NCBI GenBank assembly: GCA_900771975.1
Contig: CAAGPV010000078.1
Coordinates: 17,178 to 81,177, forward strand
Reading direction: 5' to 3'
Length of the DNA stretch: 64,000 nucleotides
DNA from: an uncultured Prevotella sp.
GTDB lineage: Bacteria > Bacteroidota > Bacteroidia > Bacteroidales > Bacteroidaceae
Shown here: positions 1-9,300 of the stretch, piece after piece
Layout of the letters: each line of letters begins with the position of its first letter
Numbering within the stretch: position 1 is the first letter of the stretch
Translations under genes and position numbers: made by a program
Notes under the pieces: model-generated
The model's input: the letters and a program-made list of their open reading frames with translations, nothing else
Database searches by the model: none
Told to the model about the DNA's origin: nothing

Positions 1-1156
1 CTTCTTGGGGAACAAATTCTGCAACATCGGCATTGGCAGTCATAAGGAAACGCACGTTGTGAACGTTGGCGTCAAGTAGCATTTGATAGATGTGGCTTGC
101 AGCAATGACCTTCTTGTTGGTGATAGTTCCGATGTCCAGACTTTCTGCCATGCTCACGTAGTCCATGTTTTCTACCATTGCAACAGTCTTCCTCACCCCC
201 ATTCGTTTGGCTGTAAGGCAAGCAAGGATGTTGGTCTCGGCATTGCCAGTGAGGGCAACAAAGGCTTGTGTGTTGCGAATGCCCTCTTCGGTGAGTAATG
301 ATAAGTCGCGTCCGTCGCCGTTGATGACAAGTGTGTCCTCATCGAAAAGTTCGTTAAGCACTTCGCAACGGTTGAAATCCTTCTCCAAGATTTTGGCGTT
401 CATATACTCGGGCATTATTTGCACAGCTCTCACTGCCGTCTTTCCGCCACCCATAATCATGACATTCTTGACATCCGTATAATTTTCTTTGCCTACAATC
501 TTGCGGATGTAGGGGATGTAGTTGCGCATAGTCATGAAGTAGACCAAGTCGTACACTTTCAGTTCATCGTTGCCTCCAGGGATGATGGTCTCGTTCCCAC
601 GCTTGATGGCAACCACATGGTAGGGGTCGTCGGGCCCGCTAATGTTGCGTAGAGGCTGGTTGAGGATTGTACACGACTCACGTAGCTTGATGCCAAGCAT
701 GACTAATGCTCCCCCGTGAACGTCCCACCGTTGGCGCACCCACGACATCTTGAGCCCTTTAATGATGTCTCTTGCAGCCAATATCTCGGGGTAGATGATG
801 CTGGAAACGCCCATTTGGTTGAAGAACTCTTGATTTTCAGGTGCAATATATTCGGGATTGTCCACTTTTGCCACTGTTTTCTTCGCCCCAAGTGCCTTTG
901 CCATGGTGCAGGCACAGAGGTTTGCACTTTCATCGGGGGTAACGGCGATAAACAAGTCTGCCGTGTCGGCACCAGCTTCGCGAAGTGCTTTAATGCTGGT
1001 ACAAGAGGCTTCAAATGTTAAAAGGTCGTAGTCGCGCCCTAAACGCTCAAGATTTTCCTCATTGGTGTCCATGAGTGTGATGTCATAATGGTTGCGCGAC
1101 AGTAATTTGGCAAGGTAGGTTCCAATGGCATAAGCGCCAGCAATGATTATCTTCAT
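1..1156 (-). CDS. trkA: Trk-type potassium uptake NAD-binding protein TrkA (3' end outside window)
   Basis: Reading leftward from the ATG at 1156, 385 codons stay open to the window edge, so the C-terminus is missing. TrkA is the cytoplasmic, nucleotide-binding regulatory subunit of the Trk/Ktr potassium channel. The protein starts MKIIIAGAYAIGTYLAKLLS, a Rossmann-type RCK N domain, and a second RCK half begins near residue 235 (VMIMGGGKTA). Both glycine motifs are degenerate: GAYAIG instead of GxGxxG, and GGGKTA with alanine at the last glycine. The start codon overlaps the dxs stop by 4 nt (ATGA), so the two genes are probably translationally coupled. The dxs-trkA order is familiar from Bacteroides-type genomes, and trkH would be expected beyond the edge. 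Confidence 0.9.
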   Translation of the reverse strand, partial: MKIIIAGAYAIGTYLAKLLSRNHYDITLMDTNEENLERLGRDYDLLTFEASCTSIKALREAGADTADLFIAVTPDESANLCACTMAKALGAKKTVAKVDNPEYIAPENQEFFNQMGVSSIIYPEILAARDIIKGLKMSWVRQRWDVHGGALVMLGIKLRESCTILNQPLRNISGPDDPYHVVAIKRGNETIIPGGNDELKVYDLVYFMTMRNYIPYIRKIVGKENYTDVKNVMIMGGGKTAVRAVQIMPEYMNAKILEKDFNRCEVLNELFDEDTLVINGDGRDLSLLTEEGIRNTQAFVALTGNAETNILACLTAKRMGVRKTVAMVENMDYVSMAESLDIGTITNKKVIAASHIYQMLLDANVHNVRFLMTANADVAEFVPQE

Positions 1157-3051
1157 GAGAGTATGGCTTTTTTAATAGATGCTACATCAATTCCTGCAAG
1201 TTGGTGTAGCTGTTGCACCGTTCCTTGTTCTATAAACTGATCGGGTAGACCAAGTCGGGTTAAGCGGGGGGTGAAATGATGGTCAGAAAACCATTCCAAT
1301 ACCGCTGAGCCCATTCCGCCATTGCGAACGCCGTCCTCAATGGTGATAACTCGTTGGAACTTGTTGCCTACTTCGTTGAGAAGAGTTTCGTCAAGAGGCT
1401 TGACAAACCGCAAGTCGTAGTGCGCAACAGAAACGGTTTCACCCTCAGCGGTTAATTCGGTGATGGCTTGCTCTACATCATTTCCAATGGGGCCGAGTGA
1501 CAAGATTGCCACGTCGTCTCCTTCATGGAGCTTACGTCCGGTTCCTACCGCAATCTCTTCTAAGGTACATCGCCAATCGCTGAGTACGCCACGGCCACGT
1601 GGATATCTTATAACAAAAGTCCCTTTGTTAGGCAATTGGGCGGTATACATCAGTCGGCGCAGCTCTCGCTCGTCCATAGGGGAACTTATTGTCAGGTTAG
1701 GAATGGGGCGTAGGGCTGCAATGTCAAAGGCACCATGGTGGGTAGCTCCGTCTTCTCCCACTAAACCGGCCCTGTCTAAACAAATAACTATGGGAAGATT
1801 GAGGATGGCTGCATCATGTATGATGTTGTCGTAAGCACGCTGGGCAAACGAACTGTAGATGTTACAGAATGGAATTAAGCCGTCTTTGGCCATTCCTGCA
1901 CTAAAGGTAACAGCGTGGCCTTCGGCTATGCCAACGTCAAATGCCCGCTTTGGCATTGCCTTCATCAAAATGTTCATGGAGCATCCTGTGGGCATGGCTG
2001 GAGTGACTCCAACAATTTTGGAATTTTGTTGTGCCAATTCGAGCAATGTCTCCCCGAAAACATCCTGGAATTTCGGTGGTTGGTGGCTGCAATCTGCCAC
2101 AAGCCGTTCGCCAGTGTCAGGGTCAAACTTGCCGGGAGCGTGCCAAATGGTTGCTGATTCCTCGGCCGGTTTATACCCTTTGCCCTTAATGGTGTGCAGA
2201 TGGAGAAGCTTTGGGCCTTTCATATCTTTGATTTGGCGCAGAATACGTACCAGTTCAATCACATTGTGCCCATCGAAAGGACCGAAATAACGGATGTTCA
2301 TTCCCTCAAAGATGTTCTGTTGGTGAGAGAGGGCAGCCTTTATGGCATTGTTTAACCGGATAATGCCGTTTCGGCGGTTGTCGCTTAGATAGCCTTTGGC
2401 ATGAAGCCATTGGCTTGCTTTGAAACGTATGCGGTTGTAGGTCTCGTTGGTGTCGAGTTGAAGAAGATACTTTTCCATACCTCCAACGGCATGGTCTATG
2501 CTCATGTCGTTGTCGTTCAGGATAATAAGCAAATCGTTGGGAGAACTGGACACGTTGTTCAGCCCCTCAAAAGCCAATCCTCCGCTCATTGCTCCGTCCC
2601 CGATGATGGCAACAACATGGCGTTTGCCGTTCCCAGTGAGCTTTGCTGCTACTGCCATACCCAGAGCTGCTGAAATGCTATTGGACGCATGGCCACAGGT
2701 GAATGTGTCGTATTTGCTTTCCAAAGGAGATGGGAAAGGTCGAAGCCCGCCCAATTTTCTGTTTTCACAAAAGCGCTCGCGACGTCCTGTAAGGAGCTTG
2801 TGGCCGTATGCCTGATGGCCAACGTCCCAAACAAGACGGTCTTCGGGAGTGTTGAAAACATAATGGGTGGCGACAGTAATCTCAATTACTCCTAAGCTGG
2901 AAGCAAGGTGACCAGGGTTGACAGACAACTCGTCAACGATGTCTTGCCGTAACTCGGAGCAGAGTAGAGGTAATTGTTCCACTTTCAGCTGTCGAAGGTC
3001 TGAAGGTGAATTAATCTTTTCAAGTAAGCTATATTTGCCGTTTTCTGACAT
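1153..3051 (-). CDS. dxs: 1-deoxy-D-xylulose-5-phosphate synthase
   Basis: DXS condenses pyruvate and glyceraldehyde 3-phosphate to DXP, the first step of the MEP isoprenoid pathway, and also feeds thiamine and pyridoxal synthesis. At 632 residues it has the usual family length. The thiamine diphosphate motif starts at GDGA (residues 151-154) and ends with the Asn in LNDNDMSI near 179. The substrate-site histidine lies in WDVGHQAYGHK (75-84). The catalytic glutamate is in DVGIAEGHAVT of the second, transketolase-like pyrimidine domain. The start at 3051 fits the perfect promoter whose -7 box ends 22 nt upstream. The gene precedes trkA with a 4-nt overlap. Confidence 0.97.
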   Translation of the reverse strand: MSENGKYSLLEKINSPSDLRQLKVEQLPLLCSELRQDIVDELSVNPGHLASSLGVIEITVATHYVFNTPEDRLVWDVGHQAYGHKLLTGRRERFCENRKLGGLRPFPSPLESKYDTFTCGHASNSISAALGMAVAAKLTGNGKRHVVAIIGDGAMSGGLAFEGLNNVSSSPNDLLIILNDNDMSIDHAVGGMEKYLLQLDTNETYNRIRFKASQWLHAKGYLSDNRRNGIIRLNNAIKAALSHQQNIFEGMNIRYFGPFDGHNVIELVRILRQIKDMKGPKLLHLHTIKGKGYKPAEESATIWHAPGKFDPDTGERLVADCSHQPPKFQDVFGETLLELAQQNSKIVGVTPAMPTGCSMNILMKAMPKRAFDVGIAEGHAVTFSAGMAKDGLIPFCNIYSSFAQRAYDNIIHDAAILNLPIVICLDRAGLVGEDGATHHGAFDIAALRPIPNLTISSPMDERELRRLMYTAQLPNKGTFVIRYPRGRGVLSDWRCTLEEIAVGTGRKLHEGDDVAILSLGPIGNDVEQAITELTAEGETVSVAHYDLRFVKPLDETLLNEVGNKFQRVITIEDGVRNGGMGSAVLEWFSDHHFTPRLTRLGLPDQFIEQGTVQQLHQLAGIDVASIKKAILS

Positions 3052-3073
3052 AATATCGGTTGCTAAAACCTTG

Positions 3074-3104
3074 CAAAGATACGCTTTTTTAAGATACCAT
3101 CAAA
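3074..3104 (-). promoter_or_regulatory. Bacteroidota-type promoter of dxs-trkA
   Basis: Read on the minus strand, TTTG (3104-3101), a 19-bp spacer and TATCTTTG (3081-3074) match the -33/-7 consensus exactly. Transcription would start near 3067, about 16 nt before the dxs ATG. Confidence 0.75.
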
Positions 3105-3120
3105 AAAAAGCCCTCCTAAA

Positions 3121-3152
3121 TTGTTCCAATTCAGCTGAAAAGCGTATCTTTG
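3121..3152 (+). promoter_or_regulatory. Promoter of the aminopeptidase C gene
   Basis: A perfect -7 box TATCTTTG lies at 3145-3152. An imperfect -33 element (TTGT, 3121-3124) sits 20 bp upstream. The predicted start leaves a leader of about 60 nt before the ATG at 3219. The -7 region mirrors that of the divergent dxs promoter. Confidence 0.6.
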
Positions 3153-3218
3153 TGTTTGTAAACAGTGCCTGTTTCGTGGCACTGAATCATCATTTTTTAA
3201 TTGATAAATATATAAGGT

Positions 3219-4625
3219 ATGAGAACTTATGTTTATGCTCTTGCCATAGCGGGCGTCTTGTCGTTGCCGGTAAAAGCCCAAACCAAGGATGGCGGGATTG
3301 ATGCCAAGATGTTGCAAACCATACAGAGTGGGGCGTCTGCAACAGGAGCTGATGGAGCTTTGCGCAATGCAATAGCCTCCAATTCGATAGACGATTTGGC
3401 AAAAAACTTTCGTAACCAGGGACCCGTTGACACTTATTTCAGTGTGGAAACTCCCAAGCAAAGCATTCATGACCAAAAATCAAGTGGCCGCTGCTGGCTC
3501 TTTTCGGGGTTGAATGTCTTACGTTCCAAGTTTGCCCGTCAACATGCAGATTCTGTTAAAGTGGAATATTCTCAGGCTTATCTGTTCTTTTATGACCAGT
3601 TGGAAAAAGCCAATCTTTTCTTGCAGGGCGTGATAGACTGTGCCAATAAGCCTATGGAGGATGATGAAGTGCGTTTCTTCTTTAAATCACCTATTGGCGA
3701 TGGAGGAACCTTTTGTGGCGTAGCAGACTTGGCCGATAAATATGGTTTGGTGCCAATGGAGGTGATGCCAGAAACCTATTCGGCAGAGAATACCAGCAGA
3801 ATGGCTCGTCTTGTAAGTTCAAAGTTGCGTGAATATGGCTTGGAATTGCGTAAGATGGTTGCTGAAAAGAAAGGCAAGGGCGCTATAAAAGCGCGTAAGA
3901 CAGAGATGTTGCAAACCGTTTACCGCATCTTGTCCCTTTCGTTGGGCGAACCTGTCCGATCGTTTACATTCGCATTTAAAGACAAAAACGGGAAACAAAT
4001 AGGCGAGCCCCGTGTCTACACGCCCAAAGAGTTTTATAAGGAAACCGTTGGTGGCCCCATAAATGGAACGTTTATAATGGCAATGAACGACCCACGTCGG
4101 TCTTACTATAAGACTTATGAAGTGGAGTTTGATCGTCACACTTATGACGGACACAACTGGAAATACATCAATCTCCCTATGGAAGACATTGCCAAACTGG
4201 CCATTGCTTCCCTTCGGGATAGTGCGAAGATGTATTCCAGCTATGATGTTGGTAAGCAACTTGACCGTAAACGTGGTTACTTGGATCTTGACAATTACGA
4301 CTACGGAACGCTTTTTGGAACGTCATTCCCGATGGATAAAGCAGATAGGATAAGTACTTTTGACAGTGGGTCAACTCATGCCATGACGCTGACGGCCGTA
4401 GATTTGGATGCCAAAGGACAACCCGTAAAATGGAAAGTGGAAAATTCTTGGGGCGCTACTTACGGCCAACAGGGTTGTTTGATAATGACCAATCGCTGGT
4501 TTAACGAGTATATGTTCCGGCTGGTGGTTGACAAAAAGTATGTACCGGAGAATATCTTGAAAGCCGAGCAACAGAAGCCAACGATGGTAACTCCTGATGA
4601 TCCGCTTTTTGAAGAAGATAGATGA
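3219..4625 (+). CDS. pepC: Secreted aminopeptidase C / bleomycin hydrolase-like cysteine peptidase (family C1B)
   Basis: This papain-like peptidase removes N-terminal residues from peptides. The triad is visible: Cys92 in DQKSSGRCWLFSGLNVLR, His387 in STHAMTLTAV and Asn409 in WKVENSWGATYG. The length of 468 is close to the family norm. The protein begins with a Sec signal peptide (MRTYVYALAIAGVLSLPVKA, cleavage likely after AQ), so it should act in the periplasm or outside the cell, whereas the classic lactococcal PepC and eukaryotic bleomycin hydrolase are cytosolic. It stands alone, divergent from dxs and convergent with ddh. It probably helps peptide-based nutrition. Confidence 0.93.
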   Translation: MRTYVYALAIAGVLSLPVKAQTKDGGIDAKMLQTIQSGASATGADGALRNAIASNSIDDLAKNFRNQGPVDTYFSVETPKQSIHDQKSSGRCWLFSGLNVLRSKFARQHADSVKVEYSQAYLFFYDQLEKANLFLQGVIDCANKPMEDDEVRFFFKSPIGDGGTFCGVADLADKYGLVPMEVMPETYSAENTSRMARLVSSKLREYGLELRKMVAEKKGKGAIKARKTEMLQTVYRILSLSLGEPVRSFTFAFKDKNGKQIGEPRVYTPKEFYKETVGGPINGTFIMAMNDPRRSYYKTYEVEFDRHTYDGHNWKYINLPMEDIAKLAIASLRDSAKMYSSYDVGKQLDRKRGYLDLDNYDYGTLFGTSFPMDKADRISTFDSGSTHAMTLTAVDLDAKGQPVKWKVENSWGATYGQQGCLIMTNRWFNEYMFRLVVDKKYVPENILKAEQQKPTMVTPDDPLFEEDR

Positions 4626-4630
4626 AAACA

Positions 4631-4670
4631 AAAAAAATCCCTTGCCCGATGTCAGGTAAGGGATTTTTTT
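4631..4670. terminator. Bidirectional intrinsic terminator between pepC and ddh
   Basis: A perfect 13-bp inverted repeat (4631-4643 and 4658-4670) ends in a run of seven A on one side and seven T on the other, so it can stop both convergent transcripts. The loop can close by three more pairs, including one G-U. Confidence 0.9.
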
Positions 4671-4685
4671 GTCTTAGGACAAATG

Positions 4686-5585
4686 TTAAACAAGTGTTGC
4701 AACAACGTCTTCGCGGGTACCCGGAAGCATATCGATGACTGGAATTTCGGGCATTGTGTAGCAACCAGGTTGCAGACGCATTGATGCACGTGCTACATTG
4801 ACGAGCACTTGAGCTGTTAAGGCAGGGTTGTTGATGCTCATATTGAATTCGAAGCGTTGGTTTTGGGTCTTGCCGCTTACACCTTTTCTAACCAGGTTGA
4901 CCCCGTGTCCCATGTCGCGTACGTCGTCAACGGAAGCTACAGCAAACACATGCGTCTCGTCATTGGCAAAGTATGGGTCGGCTTTAATTTCTTTTGTTAC
5001 TTCCTCAATGGTAGCACCGTCTTCCAATTCCACGTAAACCATGCGACGATGAATGCCTTCTCCCAAAGGAATTGTTACAGAGAGAGCGTTTTTGACACCC
5101 TTTTTGCTGCGTACGCACACACTGTGTCCCATGCTCATACCAGGACCGAAGTTGGTATAGGTAAGGCCTTTGGGCGCAAGACTTTCCATAAGAACGCGTA
5201 CAATAGAGTCTGATCCTGGATCCCATCCAGCCGAAATGACGCTGACTTTACCTGCTTTTTTGCAGTTCTCCATCTGCTTTGTGCGGTAGTCGAGGATGCT
5301 GGTGTGGATGTCAAAGCTGTCTACGGTGTTGATGCCAAGCGCTACAATCTTCTCGGAATATTCGGGGCAAGAGCGTGTAGGAGTAGCCAAGATAGCCACA
5401 TCTACGTTCTTTAATTTTGCGATATCGTCTACAACATCGTATGCAGCCAATTCGGCTGGCTTGTCTTTTGCTCCCTGACGGCGTACGATGCCTGCTATTT
5501 CAAAATCTTTAGCGGCTTCTAAAGCTTGTACGGAATATTTTCCGATGTTGCCGTAGCCTACTACGGCGGCTCTGATTTTTCCCAT
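4686..5585 (-). CDS. ddh: meso-diaminopimelate D-dehydrogenase
   Basis: The enzyme converts L-2-amino-6-oxopimelate (tetrahydrodipicolinate), ammonia and NADPH to meso-diaminopimelate in one step, bypassing the succinylase or acetylase branches, for peptidoglycan and lysine. The 299 residues carry an N-terminal Rossmann motif, VVGYGNIGKYS (8-18), the segment SAGWDPGSDSIVR and the GPGMSMGHS loop typical of this family. The length fits. It is a single gene, convergent with pepC. Its own -7 box is at 5629-5636. Confidence 0.95.
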   Translation of the reverse strand: MGKIRAAVVGYGNIGKYSVQALEAAKDFEIAGIVRRQGAKDKPAELAAYDVVDDIAKLKNVDVAILATPTRSCPEYSEKIVALGINTVDSFDIHTSILDYRTKQMENCKKAGKVSVISAGWDPGSDSIVRVLMESLAPKGLTYTNFGPGMSMGHSVCVRSKKGVKNALSVTIPLGEGIHRRMVYVELEDGATIEEVTKEIKADPYFANDETHVFAVASVDDVRDMGHGVNLVRKGVSGKTQNQRFEFNMSINNPALTAQVLVNVARASMRLQPGCYTMPEIPVIDMLPGTREDVVATLV

Positions 5586-5628
5586 TTTTAATAGTTTTTA
5601 TTTGGTTGTTTAAATCTGTTTCTATTTG

Positions 5629-5636
5629 CAAAAGTA
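5629..5636 (-). promoter_or_regulatory. -7 box upstream of ddh
   Basis: TACTTTTG on the minus strand matches TAnnTTTG. No clear -33 TTTG is seen at the right distance. The leader would be about 35-45 nt. Confidence 0.45.
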
Positions 5637-5762
5637 CGGGAAACTAATGAAATTATCATCATTTGCTAAACCTTTTTCAAATAAATTTAGTTTTCTTTCT
5701 TTACAATAAAGGCTGATACTATACGTTTATAAAAGGTATATATACACCAATAAGGTTGAATA

Positions 5763-6383
5763 ATGATAGAATATATTCGTGGCGAATTGACTGAACTGAC
5801 CCCTGCTTTGGCTGTTGTAGAGGCTTTTGGAGTGGGTTATGCTTTGAACATTTCGCTTAATACGTATACTGCCATTCAGGGCAAAAAGGAGGTTCGGCTC
5901 TTTGTTGAAGAATGTCTTGTGGCAGGAGGCCGTGATGATAGCTTTACCCTTTATGGCTTTGCTGCAAAGCAGGAACGGGCTTTATACCGTATGCTCATAT
6001 CTGTTAGTGGGGTAGGGGCAAATACTGCACGCATGATTTTGTCTTCTTTAACGCCTGCTGAGCTATGCAATGTTATTGCAAATGCCGATGAAAAAGCGCT
6101 GAAAGCTGTCAAGGGAATCGGTCTTCGCACCGCGCAAAGGATAATAGTAGACTTGAAAGACAAAATCGTTTCATCAGGCATTGCCGAAGAACTCCATGTC
6201 TGTTCGCAACCAAATGCCGCTTCTAACGTGAATGTCAGCGTTAGGGATGAGGCTGTCAGCGCCCTGACGATGTTGGGATTTTCTCCGGCTCCTTCTTCAA
6301 AAGTGGTTGTGTCTATCCTTACCGAGCAGCCTGATCTGCCGGTAGAGCAAGTTGTAAAGTTGGCTTTAAAGCAAATTAAGTAG
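5763..6383 (+). CDS. ruvA: Holliday junction branch migration protein RuvA
   Basis: RuvA binds four-way DNA junctions as a tetramer and loads the RuvB motor. The 206 residues show the N-terminal OB fold (MIEYIRGELTEL...), two helix-hairpin-helix elements (LISVSGVGANTA near 81 and LKAVKGIGLRTAQRIIVDLK near 117) and the C-terminal domain III (EAVSALTMLGFSP). It is followed 11 nt later by sprA in the same direction, a neighbour relation widespread in Bacteroidota. Confidence 0.96.
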   Translation: MIEYIRGELTELTPALAVVEAFGVGYALNISLNTYTAIQGKKEVRLFVEECLVAGGRDDSFTLYGFAAKQERALYRMLISVSGVGANTARMILSSLTPAELCNVIANADEKALKAVKGIGLRTAQRIIVDLKDKIVSSGIAEELHVCSQPNAASNVNVSVRDEAVSALTMLGFSPAPSSKVVVSILTEQPDLPVEQVVKLALKQIK

Positions 6384-6394
6384 TCCCCAAGGGT

Positions 6395-9300
6395 TTGAAA
6401 TATCGCAATAACATATCGTTTCTTGTTCTTCTGTTGCTATGTGTCAGTGTGTGGACATTGGCAGGTCAGATGGGGTGGACCTCTTCGGCAATGCCCTTTT
6501 TGTCGTTGGTAGCTCCTCCAGACACTGCAAAAAAAGTGCAGATGCCCGAGTTGGAAATAGACGATGAAGCCATTCCCGACTCTTTGCTCCATCCTCGTTG
6601 GAAGGTACAACGCACCACGCCGGTCACTTTTGATGACCTCCGCCAAGGCTCCTATGACCTTGCCCGCCCCGAAAATATGCAGCAAACGGTAGAATACAAC
6701 GACACGTTGGACCGTTATATTATAGGTAATAAAATAGGTGGAACTTATGTTACGGCACCTATTATGATGACCCCTGAGGAGTATCGGAAGTGGAGTGAAA
6801 GCCGAAGTTTCTCCGACTACTATCGTTCCAAGAACCAAGAGATACTTCAAACGCAAGGAAAAGAGAAATTCGATTTCTCAGATATGCACTTTAGCCTTGG
6901 CCCCGCTGAAAAGATATTCGGTCCTGGTGGAGTGCGGATAAAAACGCAAGGAACTGCAGAATTGAAGTTTGGAGCAACCCTAAAAAACATAGACAACCCG
7001 TCATTGCCCATTCGCAACCGTAAGACAACGACGATGGACTTTGATGAAAAAATCAATTTGAATGTTAATGGAAAGGTCGGTGACAAGGTCAACATGAACC
7101 TCAACTATAACACCGATGCCACTTTCGACTTCGATCAGCAAAATCTCAAGCTGAAATATGAAGGGAAAGAAGATGAGATTGTGAAGTTGGTGGAAGCCGG
7201 AAATGTTTCTTTCCCCTCCAACAATTCTTTGGTTCAAGGTGCAAGCTCCCTGTTTGGTGTTCGTACTGATTTCCAGTTTGGAAAGTTAAAGCTCCAGACA
7301 GTGTTGTCTCAAAAGAAGTCTTCCAGCAAGAGTGTTAGCTCAAAAGGCGGTAAACAACTCACTCCTTTCGAAATAGATGTTGCCGATTACGAGGAAAACC
7401 GCCACTTCTTTTTATCGCAATACTTCCGCGATAAATATGATGCATCCATGAAGACGCTTCCCAATCTTACCACAGGTGTGACCATTAATCGTGTGGAAAT
7501 ATGGGTAACCAACAAGACGGGAACCACTCAAAACACACGTAACATCATTGCTTTAACCGATTTGGGTGAAGGCAATAAAGTGTCCAACACCGCGTTGTGG
7601 GGTAGTGGCGCAGGGTCAGTACCAAGCAATAATGCAAATAGCGAGTACACGATGATGACCACAGCTTATGCAGGTGCAAGGGACATAGACCAGGCGTCTA
7701 CCGTGTTGGAAGGTGGTGGCTTGGTGGGCGGTGCCGATTATGAGAAACTCTCAAACGCCCGATTGCTGAACAGTTCTGAATATACCGTTAACCAAGCGTT
7801 GGGGTATGTATCTTTGAAGACATCCCTGCAAACCGATCAGGTGTTGGCCATCGCGTATGAATACACTTATGGTGGGCAAACTTATCAGGTAGGTGAGTTC
7901 TCCAGCGACGTCACTAATGCCAATCAGGCATTGTTTGTCAAATCGCTGAAGAATACTAGTAACAATCCGCAACAAGGCAACTGGGACTTGATGATGAAAA
8001 ATGTCTACTATCTGGCATCCACTGTTGAGAAAGAAAAGTTTCGCTTAGATGTGAAGTATCAAAGCGATACGACTGGTGTCTACCTGTCTTATATTCCAGA
8101 GGCGCAAGTCAAAGACAAACCCATCATCAAGTTGTTGGGAGCCGACCGTCTGGACAACAACAACCGTACCAACCCCAATGGCTATTTTGACTATGTGGAA
8201 GGATACACCGTCAGCAATGGGCGTGTGTTCTTTCCTGCGGCAGAACCATTCGGTGAAGCCATGTATCAAGCCCTTGTCAAGTCAGGTGTTTCAGACAGTA
8301 AAGCCCGCCAATATGCTTTTACCGAATTGTACGACTCAACCAAAACCATAGCAAAACAAATAGCCGAGAAAGATAAATACCAGTTGGTGGGCCAGTTCCG
8401 TGGCACTACGGCCAATGTTATTTCTTTGGGGGCCTATAACGTTCCTCAAGGTTCGGTTGTGGTTACTGCCGGTGGCGTGACGCTCACTGAAGGTTCAGAC
8501 TACAGTGTAGACTATTCGGCAGGTGAGGTTACAATCCTCAATCAAAGCATTATCGATGCAGGAACGGCTGTAAACGTGTCATTGGAGAGCAACACCGACT
8601 ACGCCCAGGAACGCAAGACGATGTTGGGATTGAATTGGGAATACGACTTTTCCAAGAACTTCCAACTTGGCGGAACGTTCATGCACTTGTCAGAACAGGC
8701 ACTCACCACTAAGGTCAATATGGGTAGCGAGCCGCTCAACAACACTATTTGGGGCTTGAACTTGAATTGGAAAAAGGAGAGCCAATGGCTTACCAATATG
8801 CTCGACAAGTTGCCGTTCCTTCATCTTACCCAACCGTCCAACATTTCTTTATCTGCAGAATTTGCCCAGTTGATAGCTGGACAAAGCAAGGGAACGCAAG
8901 ACAATGCTTCTTATCTTGACGATTTTGAAAACACCAAGAATGCTATAGACGTCTCTCAACCCACCTCGTGGATTATCTCAAGTGTTCCTTCCGATTTCCC
9001 CGAACATACCGACAAGACAACACTCCAGAGTGGTTATTGGCGCTCTTTGTTGGCTTGGTACAATATCGATCCGTTGTTTACACGTCGTAGCAGTTCGTTG
9101 ACTCCTGCCCATATCAAGAGCGATCTCGATCAGTTGTCCAACCACTATGTGCGTGAAATCTATGTTAACGAGCTCTTCCCCAACCGTGATCAGAGCAGCT
9201 ACAATGGTGCTACATCAACGCTTCCCATCCTTAATCTTGCCTACTATCCGCAAGAACGTGGTCCTTACAATTTCAATCCAGACTTGGATGCCAATGGCCA

